Assembly (NCBI GenBank): GCA_964512995.1
Contig: CAZELM010000021.1
Location: 1-64,000, forward strand
Length of the DNA stretch: 64,000 nt
From: CAZELM01 sp964512995
Lineage (GTDB): Bacteria; CSSED10-310
Reading direction: 5' to 3'
The translations under genes and the position numbers were made by a program. Below, one piece after another: positions 26,039 through 34,924 of the stretch. The notes beneath the pieces were generated by a model that had not been told where the DNA came from, ran no database searches, and worked only from the letters and a program-made list of their open reading frames with translations. How positions within the stretch are numbered: the first letter of the stretch is position 1; every line of letters starts with the position of its first letter.

Positions 26039-26463
26039 ATCTTCCGGAGGGGAAACTTCCCTATCCTGTCAGACCCGGAGATGCGCCGTTCAAATCTCTG
26101 GAGCGATGGCTGGATGTCGATCGGGCTCCGGTCATCATGGAGGCCAAGCGGGAGATACGGGCGCAGGCCGTCCAGAAACTCGAACTATTGGACGATATGC
26201 ACCGGGATCTGATTCGCCGGGCGCAGGCGATTCTGGAGAAGGCACAGGAGGATTTGCGGCTGCACGATGTTCCGATGTATGCCGCCAAAGTACGGGCTCG
26301 AGTATATTATCTGTACTGCTATCCCCATCGCCAGGACAGTGATTTCTTTTCGATTCTTGAGCCTGAGGAGTATCTTGTTGCGGACCCGCTTGCGCATTGC
26401 AAGGGAACATACCGGTTGAATGAGGACAGTTCCTGGACACGGCTCGATCCGGAATCCAAATGA
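26023..26463 (+). CDS. DUF2452 protein (C1orf50-like family)
   Basis: The 146-residue protein has a central helical stretch, then the family's C-terminal pattern: YYLYCYPHRQDSDFFSILEP, then EEY, and HCKGTYRLNEDSSWTRLD. Members occur in bacteria and eukaryotes, and the function is unknown. The start lies in the duplicated junction, so before the insertion this gene followed the NuoG/GltD fusion by only four bases. It was therefore probably the last gene of the redox operon. A strong terminator follows. ATG 26029 is an alternative start. Confidence 0.72.
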   Translation: MSMELNLPEGKLPYPVRPGDAPFKSLERWLDVDRAPVIMEAKREIRAQAVQKLELLDDMHRDLIRRAQAILEKAQEDLRLHDVPMYAAKVRARVYYLYCYPHRQDSDFFSILEPEEYLVADPLAHCKGTYRLNEDSSWTRLDPESK

Positions 26464-26467
26464 TGAG

Positions 26468-26503
26468 CCGGGGACGCGGAATACCAGCGTCCCCGGTGTT
26501 TGA
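26468..26503 (+). terminator. Rho-independent-type terminator after the DUF2452 gene
   Basis: CCGGGGACGC (26468-26477), a nine-base loop and GCGTCCCCGG (26487-26496) form a perfect 10-bp GC-rich stem, followed by TGTTTGATT. It probably ended the original redox operon. Confidence 0.75.
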
Positions 26504-26549
26504 TTAAACTCGCTTCGTGATTATTGATTCGGAATGAAAGGGAATCGTC

Positions 26550-28253
26550 ATGCAGAAGCTGAACCTGCGAACAGTTTTATCCGTCACGCTCGTGTTCTGG
26601 ATTTGGTACGGAATATCAACCGCTTCCGGTGAGCCGATTTTCAGAGTGGGAGAGGCGACGGGAACTGAAACGATCGTTCCATCGGTTACGGACATCTGTC
26701 CCGTGGCTCCCGCACGAACGTCTGGGCTTCCTTTTTCGCGAGGGAGTGTTCTGGATTGGCGGAACATGTCCGGCATCGATTATATGTCACCCATTGAAGA
26801 TCAGCACAACAGCGTGATCTGTTACGCATTTGCCTCCACGCATCAATTGGAATCGATGATCAAAATCCATCATGATTTATCATTTGCAAGTGATTTTTCC
26901 GAAGACGCGATTTCGGATTGTACGATTCCGGGCGGGTCGATGAATGGCGGGAATTTCTGGAAATCCGGAGGTTATCTGCAACGAACCGGTCCTGTTCTGG
27001 AATCCTGCCAGGACTGGACGCCGGGTCGGACGGAATGTCTGGATTGCCCCCAGCAGGATTTTCGCCTCAGAAGAATGATCACGATCGCTTCCGATATCGA
27101 TTCGATAAAAACCGCTCTGGCGGATGGCCCTGTGGCCTGTACCATGTGTACCACTGATACGGCCACCGATTTTTATGCATATGACGGCTCGTTTGTATTG
27201 ACCGGTGGCGGGGGAGACGAAGACGTGGATCATGCGGTCATGATCGTCGGGTATCACGAGGGTGAAGGCGATCCCGGTTACCTCAACGGCAATTATTGGA
27301 TCTGTAAAAACTCATGGGGAATCAATTGGGGTGAGCAGGGATATTTTTACATTGAATATGATGCGGCAAAAATTGGCACCACTCCGGTTCAGTTCACGGA
27401 GTGGACGGAAAGTCTTGAAAATCGATACGAAACATTGATGTATGAAGACGAGAACGGCGCGGATGGATACGTTCAGGCTCCGACAACCATCATCTACATC
27501 TGCCAGAATTTAATCGCTGGAGTGGATGGCCGGATTACATCCGTGTTCTGGGCAAATGCAGGCAATAACTTCGATTACGAAATCCGGTTATATCGGGATT
27601 TTGATGGAGCGGTCCCGTCGAATCTGCTGACGGAGCCGATCGTGGGATCTCAGGAACCGTATGGCGGATATCTGACCGTTGATCTGCCGCAACCGGTGAC
27701 GATTACGGCCGGAGACTCCGTTTATGTCTGCATCAAGCTGCATAATCCGACCGGCCCGTATCATCCGATGTCCATTCGCGGATCCTATTCCGGCCGGGCT
27801 TATGTCTCAACGGATTCGATCACCGGTCCCTATATGGAGAATCGCTCGTTGGGAATCGGACATGACTGGAGTGTCCGATTGACAGTGAACACAATCACAG
27901 AACTGGGCGTCCGGTTGTGGATGCCATCGGATCATTTCATTCCCGGAGACACCTGCTCCTGCAGAGTATCGGCAGTGAATCCAGGCCCGGAAACATACAC
28001 CAATGTGCCTCTCTTTGTCATTCTGGATGTCATGGGAGTCTATTTGTTTGCACCACAATTCAATCGTTTCGATCACTACACCATCGATTTACCCGTTGGG
28101 ATGGTCCATCAGGATGTGCTGCCGGAGTTTTTCTGGCCGGATGACGTTGGAGTCGCAGAGAATATTTACTGGTATGCCGGAATGACCGATCCGGATATCA
28201 GCGAACTATTGGGAAATTACGATTCCTGGAGATTCGGCTGGACTACGAACTGA
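26550..28253 (+). CDS. Secreted papain-like (C1) cysteine protease
   Basis: The 567-residue protein has a signal peptide (to about residue 27), a short propeptide-like stretch, and a C1A peptidase domain. The oxyanion Gln85, nucleophile C91 (in VICYAFAS), H228 (in DVDHAVMIVGY) and N254 (in KNSWGINWGEQGY) are all in place. About 300 C-terminal residues have a beta-rich, possibly carbohydrate- or protein-binding character. Bacterial relatives are exported peptidases of uncertain substrate. Its last 37 bases overlap the convergent pgeF gene. No anchor is visible. Confidence 0.85.
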   Translation: MQKLNLRTVLSVTLVFWIWYGISTASGEPIFRVGEATGTETIVPSVTDICPVAPARTSGLPFSRGSVLDWRNMSGIDYMSPIEDQHNSVICYAFASTHQLESMIKIHHDLSFASDFSEDAISDCTIPGGSMNGGNFWKSGGYLQRTGPVLESCQDWTPGRTECLDCPQQDFRLRRMITIASDIDSIKTALADGPVACTMCTTDTATDFYAYDGSFVLTGGGGDEDVDHAVMIVGYHEGEGDPGYLNGNYWICKNSWGINWGEQGYFYIEYDAAKIGTTPVQFTEWTESLENRYETLMYEDENGADGYVQAPTTIIYICQNLIAGVDGRITSVFWANAGNNFDYEIRLYRDFDGAVPSNLLTEPIVGSQEPYGGYLTVDLPQPVTITAGDSVYVCIKLHNPTGPYHPMSIRGSYSGRAYVSTDSITGPYMENRSLGIGHDWSVRLTVNTITELGVRLWMPSDHFIPGDTCSCRVSAVNPGPETYTNVPLFVILDVMGVYLFAPQFNRFDHYTIDLPVGMVHQDVLPEFFWPDDVGVAENIYWYAGMTDPDISELLGNYDSWRFGWTTN

Positions 28254-29089
28254 TCCACCGGGGAAGATTCGGTGTCAGTGGTTTTCAGGCAGATTCCCGT
28301 CGCATATCTCCCAGTACACGAATGTTGTCTGACTGAGAAAAAAATATCCGAATGGTGCTTTGTACACATGCTGCAGATTTCGATATGATGAGGTGAAATG
28401 CCGACTTGCAGAAGTTGCAGATAGTTGGCGGCAGGCAAGTCCAGATAAGTGGAATGTGTATCTTTATCGGTAATAAGATACGGGAGTTGCGCTCCGAATT
28501 TTTTTGTGAACTGGGCGATGACATCATCACGAACGCTGTAACAGCAGGGACCGATCGCAGGACCGATACACGAAATAATATCATGCGCATCACAATGATA
28601 ACGGTCCATCAGAGCGATAGCGGTTTTCGCTGAAATTTCTTTCCATGTTCCACGCCATCCCGCATGTGCGATTCCGATGACCTGTTTCACAGGATCGAAA
28701 AATACCACCGGTACGCAGTCTGCTGTCAGAATCACCAGACAGACATCCGGAAGATGAGTGATCATTGCATCTGCTGAATCGATCCATGTGTCCGGATTCA
28801 TCAGATCAACGGAATCGGGCAGATCTTCAGCGATAAAAATATGACTCCCATGAACCTGTCTGGTGGCAATCCATCGATGGAGCGGCACATCAAACACACC
28901 TGAAAGGGCGTGCCAATGATTCCGGATATTGTCCGGATCGTCCCCGACCCTGTAACTGAGATTCAGTGAGTCATAGGGAGCAGGACTCCGGCCACCAAAT
29001 CTGGTCGTGATGAAGTGATTGATCGTGGGATATTCCGCGAGGGAATGAAATTGAAAAAAAGGTATTCCGTCAATTTGTTTCTGAATCAT
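28217..29089 (-). CDS. pgeF: Purine nucleoside phosphorylase / laccase-domain protein (YfiH, YlmD)
   Basis: The 290-residue protein is a YfiH-family member, with NHFITTRFGGRS near residue 24, TRQVHGS near 76, LTADCVPV near 121, AHAGWRGT near 141 and GPAIGPCCY near 174. The zinc ligands His, Cys and His of the family are visible in these motifs. Members cleave adenosine and inosine phosphorolytically and were earlier called multicopper polyphenol oxidases. The 3' end overlaps the convergent protease gene. Upstream lies a 560-base gap. Confidence 0.9.
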   Translation of the reverse strand: MIQKQIDGIPFFQFHSLAEYPTINHFITTRFGGRSPAPYDSLNLSYRVGDDPDNIRNHWHALSGVFDVPLHRWIATRQVHGSHIFIAEDLPDSVDLMNPDTWIDSADAMITHLPDVCLVILTADCVPVVFFDPVKQVIGIAHAGWRGTWKEISAKTAIALMDRYHCDAHDIISCIGPAIGPCCYSVRDDVIAQFTKKFGAQLPYLITDKDTHSTYLDLPAANYLQLLQVGISPHHIEICSMCTKHHSDIFFSVRQHSCTGRYATGICLKTTDTESSPVDQFVVQPNLQES

Positions 29090-29650
29090 CCCGGCCTTCC
29101 CGTTTCTCTGATAAACACGTTGTACTCCACCCGTATTTGTGAGTTGTCAGCGGTTGGATGGCAACTAACACAAGTCTAATCATACGAATGTCAGTTATCC
29201 ACCAATAAAAGCTGATCATTCATTTTTAACAGGATCGGTATTCATCTGTGGTAAAAAAACCATTTTTAAACCATGGATGAACACGGATTCACACGGATAA
29301 GAGCAATAAAATTTTTGTTTTAGAAGAGATAAAAAGATATGCCAGACCGGAGCAAGGTCATCGTGCTGATCCCATCAGAGATGTTCTGTTTTGTTTAACA
29401 TCAATTTGTTGGCAACAGTAAATGAATGGGGGAACTAATCAGAAAACACTTATTTTTGACTCATTCGACGGAAGGTGGTCGGATTTAGATCATTGCTCAT
29501 ACAACTTAAAAATGCGATGATATTTACCATGTGCGGTTCCTTAAGATTGGGTGTGGTGTCTGATTTTTTAATCAACCGCTCTGTTTATATATAGCTTTTT
29601 TTTGGGGCGAAGGTATTGATGATTAAAGCAAAGAGAAATTCGGGTTAGAA
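29090..29650. other. Non-coding gap of about 560 bases
   Basis: I see no convincing gene, RNA or repeat here. The region is AT-rich to the right, and a short segment near 29338-29395 reads as ARPEQGHRADPIRDVLFCL in one frame, perhaps a relic of a gene I do not recognise. Confidence 0.4.
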
Positions 29651-29875
29651 ATGTTAATTTTAAAACTCGTAATGATAATATCAGCTATAGTTTATTGTTT
29701 AATTTCCTTGATTGTCCTTTTTCATGCATTTAAAAGGAATCTCGAAACCGGATTTTTATGCCTTTTGTTGCCGTTTTATGAGCTGTATTACTTGGTCACA
29801 TTTTATGATAATAGCAATAGAGAAATTGTAGTGCGATTAGGGATAGGAAGTTTAATTCTCCACATTTTGGCTTAA
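29651..29875 (+). CDS. Small membrane protein, unknown
   Basis: The 74-residue frame encodes two or three hydrophobic helices (residues 2-26, 34-52 and a short one at the end) separated by a basic turn FKRNLETG. I know no family for it. The ribosome site is weak. It stands at the left edge of the Rhs cassette array and could be an orphan immunity protein, but only position suggests this. Confidence 0.45.
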   Translation: MLILKLVMIISAIVYCLISLIVLFHAFKRNLETGFLCLLLPFYELYYLVTFYDNSNREIVVRLGIGSLILHILA

Positions 29876-29964
29876 ATTTCTTTGTTGCTGTTTAGGCTAG
29901 TGGTCTATTCCAATTAATTTTGTGAGTAGAGTTGAGTAGACAAAGTGCCTGTTACTCCAATAAT

Positions 29965-30787
29965 GGAATTTTTACAGCAACAGAGAAAAAATATTGATAT
30001 CAGGCAGTGAAGAAGATGTAATGGACCAGGTATTGATGAAGTATTGAGTGTGCGGGTAGGCGGCGTGCGGTATCCGGTATTGCACGATGGATTGGGAAGC
30101 GTGACAGGATTGATGAACAGTGCGGGGAGTCTGGTGAACACATATAACTACAAGGCATACGGAGAGTCTCTGAGTGCCACGGGGGGCCTGGAGAACCGGT
30201 ATCGGTATACAGGGAGAGAATATGTGGAGTCCGGAAGCAACGGAACCGAGCTGTATTACTACCGCGCCAGATATTACCGACCCGATCTGGGCAGATTCAT
30301 CAGCAAAGACCCGCTGGGCATGATCGATGGCACGAATATGTTTGTATATGTAAACAATAATCCAGCGAGCAGGGTTGACCGTCTCGGTTTATTCGGAGAA
30401 ATTGAAGTTCAACCTGTAGAACTGGGTGGTCCACTCAACCCTGGACCTGATCCATATGGTACTCCTATCCCGAGAGGAAAACCGAATGGACCACCTGATT
30501 ATTGGCCTGTCAATGGAAATCTATTACCCGGTTATGGCACACAAGATGACCTTTGTTCAATAGGGCCAAAGCCATATAGCTCAAATGGAATAAATTCAAA
30601 TCCTTGTCTTGTCGATTGCTGTGAGGCACATGATAACTGCTATCGAAAATGGCACTGCAATCAGACATCATGGGCTTTTACTTACTTGGGTGATGGCACT
30701 GGAATCCCATGCTGGGAATGTAACAGAGAAGTTGTATCTTGCTTTGCGTTTGTCTTAAATTTTGGATGCAAAAGGTGTAACCCATGA
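29965..30787 (+). CDS. Orphan Rhs C-terminal cassette 1: core end plus phospholipase A2-like tip
   Basis: The open frame begins at TTG 30044 and gives 247 residues, but Rhs core similarity starts near 29965 in broken frames, so the cassette has no real start. The core has YRYTGREY, LYYYRARYYRPDLGRFISKD and PLG, the conserved end of Rhs/YD-repeat proteins. The tip from about residue 108 is unrelated to its neighbours and contains CCEAHDNCY, the active-site motif CCxxHDxCY of phospholipase A2, with several more Cys for disulfides. It would be expected to cleave membrane phospholipids. It overlaps the following lipoprotein by ATGA. It is probably silent unless recombined onto a full rhs gene. 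Confidence 0.8.
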
Positions 30788-31221
30788 GAAGTAAATTAAT
30801 TGTTATATTGTTTTCTTGTATTTTGTTATCAGGCTGTTTTTCAATACATGGACTGCAAGAATCGCAGCTAACATTGTCGAAAGAATCGAGATTGCCTGTT
30901 TGGTTTACCATTCCGGAAAATAAGAACCGAGAAGAATTTACTATTGAAATAAATCTTTATACAAGTTTGTTTTCACAACCAGCAGAATTGGTAATGCTTG
31001 CAGACAGTCCCCAAAGAAAGATAATAAAGAAGGTTGTCGGATCTTTTAGTTGGCATCCCATTACAATAGAAAATGATAAAAACAATAATAGTACGTATCC
31101 AGAATATTTTATTATTTCTGTTGGATCTGAGAAAGAGATCTTTGAAAGTCTAGATGAAGGGAATATTGTATTTGTCACGGATGATCCAATTGTTAGGTCA
31201 GCCATAAAAAATGAGCATTAG
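30784..31221 (+). CDS. Lipoprotein, probable immunity protein to the PLA2-like tip
   Basis: The 145-residue protein has a lipoprotein signal with lipobox LLSGC (Cys18) and a beta-rich mature part I do not recognise. Its ATG overlaps the stop of the toxin cassette by four bases, the arrangement typical of Rhs toxin/immunity pairs. A lipid-anchored periplasmic inhibitor fits a phospholipase that acts at the membrane, as known for several Tle/Tli pairs. Codon use is AT-rich like the tip. Function is inferred from context. Confidence 0.65.
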   Translation: MRSKLIVILFSCILLSGCFSIHGLQESQLTLSKESRLPVWFTIPENKNREEFTIEINLYTSLFSQPAELVMLADSPQRKIIKKVVGSFSWHPITIENDKNNNSTYPEYFIISVGSEKEIFESLDEGNIVFVTDDPIVRSAIKNEH

Positions 31222-31361
31222 GTGTCAGATGGATGCATAATAGGCTCAACACAAATATAGCAGATTTTTACTACAATAATGGGATTTTTTCAGCAACAGA
31301 GAAAGAAATATTAATATCCAGCACTGAAGACGATGTAATGGATCTGGTATTGATGAAATTA

Positions 31362-31460
31362 ATCGCGAGCGGCAGGCGTTGACGGATAAATTTATGCGCC
31401 AGGCGGAAGATCAGATCGGAGAAGTGACTGACGATAAAAGATTATTGGTGGCTCAAAGTA
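31362..31460 (+). other. Foreign 100-base segment interrupting Rhs core in cassette 2
   Basis: Between two stretches that align with the other cassettes lies a segment absent from them. It reads INRERQALTDKFMRQAEDQI then GEVTDDKRLLVAQSTEW in one frame. It looks like part of a coding gene, perhaps another Rhs region, joined by recombination. Confidence 0.45.
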
Positions 31461-31478
31461 CAGAGTGGCCGTCCGGCG

Positions 31479-32180
31479 TTGCATGATGGGTTGGGAAGCG
31501 TGACGGGATTGATGAACAGTGCGGGTAGTCTGGTGAACACGTATAACTACAAGGCATACGGAGAGTCATTGAGTGCCACGGGGAGTCTGGAGAACCGGTA
31601 TCGGTATACGAATCGTGAATATGTGGAATCCGGAAGCAACGGAACCGAGCTGTATTACTACCGCGCCAGATATTACCGACCCGATCTGGGCAGATTCATC
31701 AGCAAAGACCCGCTGGGCATGATTGATGGCACGAATATGTTCATTTATGTGCAGAATGATCCTGTGAAAAGCGGAGATCCACTTGGTTTGACAATATGGA
31801 TTTGCAATAGAAAAAAGGGCAAGGATCGTAATTCAAGATGGAATCATCCCTATTTCTGGGATAGTATAAGTGGAGAATGTTGTGGCTACATTAGTCCCAA
31901 AGACAGTTGTATTGAGAATGGACCCAAAACTTCCATCAATCCAGGCGGTGATGATTGCCGACCTGTTTCCGGTAGTGAAGGGCATGAACAGGGTATATTG
32001 GACTGTTGCAACAGAACACAACGATCTACAAAGGAACAATACTTTCCAGGTTTTTATGATTGTCATACACATTTAAAAAATTGCGTGGAGGATATATTTA
32101 ACTTGGATTATTCTGGATCACCTGGTGATAGGAGTGATTCCCCATGTGATGATCCCAATTGTGATCCCACTGTTGACTAA
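31479..32180 (+). CDS. Orphan Rhs C-terminal cassette 2: core end plus Cys-rich tip
   Basis: The 233-residue frame starts inside the Rhs core (HDGLGSVTGLMNSAG) and keeps it to DPLGMIDGTNMF, nearly identical in DNA to cassette 3. The tip from about residue 103 starts IWICNRKKGKDRNS and has NHPYFWD, a GSEGHEQGILDCCN motif and YDCHTHLKNC. I recall similar tips in other Rhs proteins but no assigned activity; the conserved Cys/His pairs could be catalytic or disulfide-forming. There is no proper start signal. The following gene begins 11 bases after the stop and is the candidate immunity gene. Confidence 0.75.
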   Translation: MHDGLGSVTGLMNSAGSLVNTYNYKAYGESLSATGSLENRYRYTNREYVESGSNGTELYYYRARYYRPDLGRFISKDPLGMIDGTNMFIYVQNDPVKSGDPLGLTIWICNRKKGKDRNSRWNHPYFWDSISGECCGYISPKDSCIENGPKTSINPGGDDCRPVSGSEGHEQGILDCCNRTQRSTKEQYFPGFYDCHTHLKNCVEDIFNLDYSGSPGDRSDSPCDDPNCDPTVD

Positions 32181-32190
32181 CGAGGATGAT

Positions 32191-33105
32191 ATGATGTTCA
32201 TCGCGCTAGAAAAAAGTCACAAAAAAAAATGGTGGATTTTATTAACTTTTCTGTGCTATCCGATTTTGACAGGAATATTCTACGACTGTAATGCTCAAAC
32301 ATCGAATCGCATTTTAACGAATGAAGGAATCGTACCACATTTATTTGTGTATAGTCGTGAACAAATGATGACTTTTTTAAAGACCCAAAATCTTACTAAT
32401 AGCTTCACCGTAAGGAGGAATACCGCAGGGGATAAACTCATATTTTTCTCGAGTAGTAATGATGGGAATAAAAAAGTTGTAATCCTATCTGTAAAAAATG
32501 GTGTAAAAGTATTAATCCCTCCGGCTCGCGTTTCATATCTGGGTGAAGATGAAAAATTTATAGCTTGGACAAATGATCTTGAAAAGGGTGTGCACTTTAC
32601 AGATGGAAGTCATCTGGAATTAAGTCGTTTTGCGCCGTTTCAGATGGATAGTAGTGGTGCCTTTTTTTTCAAAACAACACCGAACGGAACTGAAGTGAGG
32701 AGCACAAATGCACCCAGTAAAATGTTACTAAATTCACAATATTTTGCAGATAACATTTTTTATAAAGGCGATCAAATTTATCTGATGTCAAGTAATATTA
32801 TCAAGAAATCATTCTCGATACAGTTTGAAATTGTATGTCAAATCTATAGGAGAGAAGAATCACAATTTAAAATATTCGAAGAAATTCATATTACACGACC
32901 AACTCCGGGAGCAAGCCCCTTTTGGGTTGAAGATATGGATCCGTGGTCTGACAATCTCTTAATTCGAGATGTCTGTGATTGTGGGAACGATGATTGGTTT
33001 CTCTTCAATATAACAACAAATGAATTAAAGAAAATAGGACAAGCCAAAACTTGTCGCGGTTTTTTTTTAAAGGAAGATATTTTGGGACAAATAAATTGTG
33101 AGTGA
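32191..33105 (+). CDS. Probable immunity protein of cassette 2 (exported, unknown fold)
   Basis: The 304-residue protein starts MMFIALEKSHKKKWW, then a hydrophobic segment ending near FYDCNA, an uncleaved anchor or signal peptide. The mature part is beta-rich and propeller-like in feel, without a motif I know. ATG 32191 follows CGAGGATG; the longer frame from 32125 overlaps the tip and lacks a ribosome site. Position right behind an Rhs tip and low G+C suggest immunity. It is longer than most immunity proteins. Confidence 0.55.
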   Translation: MMFIALEKSHKKKWWILLTFLCYPILTGIFYDCNAQTSNRILTNEGIVPHLFVYSREQMMTFLKTQNLTNSFTVRRNTAGDKLIFFSSSNDGNKKVVILSVKNGVKVLIPPARVSYLGEDEKFIAWTNDLEKGVHFTDGSHLELSRFAPFQMDSSGAFFFKTTPNGTEVRSTNAPSKMLLNSQYFADNIFYKGDQIYLMSSNIIKKSFSIQFEIVCQIYRREESQFKIFEEIHITRPTPGASPFWVEDMDPWSDNLLIRDVCDCGNDDWFLFNITTNELKKIGQAKTCRGFFLKEDILGQINCE

Positions 33106-33179
33106 TGAATGTTCGGATAATTAAGGAGATTTTCTGATCAAATTCCCAGAAAACAACGATCCATTTACAAACGTCTTAT

Positions 33180-33722
33180 TTGATCTCACAGAAACATCGC
33201 TGCGTTTTACTCCAAGAAGGGGGGCTAGTAACTGCGACAGAAACATCGATATCCGGCACGGTGAAGACGGTGTATGTGAATGGCCTTGGTATTGATGAGG
33301 TGTTGAGTGTGCGGGTAGGCGGCGTGCTGTATCCGGTGTTGCACGATGGATTGGGAAGCGTGACGGGATTGATGAACAGTGCGGGGAGTCTGGTGAACAC
33401 GTATAACTACAAGGCATACGGAGAGTCATTGAGTGCCACGGGGAGTCTGGAGAACCGGTATCGGTATACGAATCGTGAATATGTGGAATCCGGAAGCAAC
33501 GGGACGGAGCTGTATTACTACCGAGCGAGGTATTACCGACCCGATCTGGGCAGATTCACCAGCAAAGACCCGCTTGGAATGGTTGATGGGACTAATATGT
33601 TTGTGTATGTGCAGAATAATCCGGTGGAACGGAGTGATCCTGGTGGACAAAATTCAGTTAATTGTACACCTGAAGATTGCACAGAAAGATACCAAATTGC
33701 AATCCAATTGAGTGTACAATGA
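33180..33722 (+). pseudogene. Orphan Rhs C-terminal cassette 3: core end with out-of-frame tip
   Basis: The 180-residue frame retains more core than the other cassettes (ATETSISGTVKTVYVNGLGI, then DEVLSVRVGG, to DPLGMVDGTNMFVYVQNNPV). It then enters NCTPEDCTERY and stops 10 codons later. A second 33-base copy of that motif, reading NCNPIECTMRY, starts 35 bases after the first in another frame and continues into a long frame (33677-34612). The tip is thus separated from its core by a small duplication. There is no promoter or ribosome site at the left end. Confidence 0.75.
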
Positions 33723-34612
33723 GGTACGATGTCCATAATGATTCGCACCGAGGTTGGAATCCCCATTGGCATATATATATTATGCACCAAAATTTTAAAA
33801 CTTGTGTTTGTACATGGGAAAAAGCGAGAAGATCAGATCAAAATGGTTGTGATTTTGAGGGTCCAGGAGACAATCCACCTCCAGGATTTGATCAAAAACC
33901 GGCAGGAAAATTAGGTGAAACAGGATGGTTTAAAATGCAATCAGAATTGTTCGGTTTTGATATTCGTTTAAGAAAAAAGGATTATTTGGAATTTTATTTT
34001 ACGGATGAGATCAGAACTATACATTTATTAAGACCGGAAATTCATGTTCCATTGTCAATTGATCCTTTATTATGGCCATCTCTTCTTTGTAAAGCGAACT
34101 CATATATTGGTTTAGATCATTTCAATCTTGAGGATGAAGCCAATCTTGAGGATGAAAAATTATCTTGCTTGCATCATAGACATTTATGGTCAGACCTAAA
34201 AAAATTGGACGATTTTCTAAAAAAACATCGAATATCTGAAGAGAGCTATATAAAAATTGCTTTTTCCTTAATATCATTACGACTAGGTAATCCCAATTAC
34301 TATTGGAGGCCACCTCTTTTAACTGAGAAATTACCGAGAGAGTTGATACCTGAAAGCTGGGTATTTTTAGGTTATGACATTGCTGATGATGGTCTGATAA
34401 GCGGATTGATGAACTGTGGTTACAAAAAAGACGAGAAAAGAAATTTCCAAAAAAAATGGACAAATCGATTAAATGATTTTGGCTTAATAAGTGACGTTTC
34501 ATATGCAATAAAGTTTAAGGAAATTACTGATAAAAGGATTCCTGAGCATGCACCATTTTATGTTTTTGGATTGTATTGTGAGCCATATAATCTAAGGCGT
34601 TTAAACGAATAA
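33677..34612 (+). CDS. Tip remnant of cassette 3 joined to its probable immunity protein
   Basis: The frame gives 311 residues. The first about 85 read as a tip (YDVHNDSHRGWNPHWHIYIM, CVCTWEK). From Met at 33935 (MQSELFGFD) the sequence changes to a soluble 225-residue domain with SWVFLGYDIADDGLISGLMN followed by CGY and EHAPFYVFGLYCEP, a pattern I associate with immunity proteins of Rhs or polymorphic toxins. The immunity protein probably starts at 33935, although no stop separates it from the tip. A 15-base duplication (NLEDE twice) lies near residue 155. Function is inferred. Confidence 0.55.
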   Translation: MHRKIPNCNPIECTMRYDVHNDSHRGWNPHWHIYIMHQNFKTCVCTWEKARRSDQNGCDFEGPGDNPPPGFDQKPAGKLGETGWFKMQSELFGFDIRLRKKDYLEFYFTDEIRTIHLLRPEIHVPLSIDPLLWPSLLCKANSYIGLDHFNLEDEANLEDEKLSCLHHRHLWSDLKKLDDFLKKHRISEESYIKIAFSLISLRLGNPNYYWRPPLLTEKLPRELIPESWVFLGYDIADDGLISGLMNCGYKKDEKRNFQKKWTNRLNDFGLISDVSYAIKFKEITDKRIPEHAPFYVFGLYCEPYNLRRLNE

Positions 34613-34631
34613 CCATTTTTACAATCCGTCA

Positions 34632-34924
34632 ACAGAGAGTATGCCTTATGTTGTGGGAGACTATAATGCGGAACAGCTTGTCTGGCTTCGAATTCAAACT
34701 GTGTCCAAGTTGACCGGTATTCGAACGATCGGTAAAATGATAAAAATGAGGAGATAAAGATGAAAAAACTGATTACCTTTACAGTATTGCTTATAGGGTT
34801 CAGTCAGATAGAAGCACTTTTTGGTGGAGAAGAGCAGGTTTTCGTTTTGGGGTTGAATTCCGCAAAAGCTACCAGTCATCCCGAAGCATCCGTGTTCGGC
34901 GAAGAAAGCGGGACGGTTATCTAA
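34632..34924 (+). pseudogene. Broken copy of the amidase-end/promoter/TPR-start junction
   Basis: 34632-34840 closely matches 20735-20930: amidase codons (ESMPYVVGDYNAE), the promoter TTGACC-17-TAAAAT at 34710-34738, the ribosome site, and the signal peptide of the TPR protein from ATG 34760 (KKLITFTVLLIGFSQIEALF). The frame then diverges and stops at 34922-34924 after 54 codons. Here the amidase codons lack the TGA found in the first pair, so it came from an intact copy. Nothing else is seen in the gap to 35057. Confidence 0.8.
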
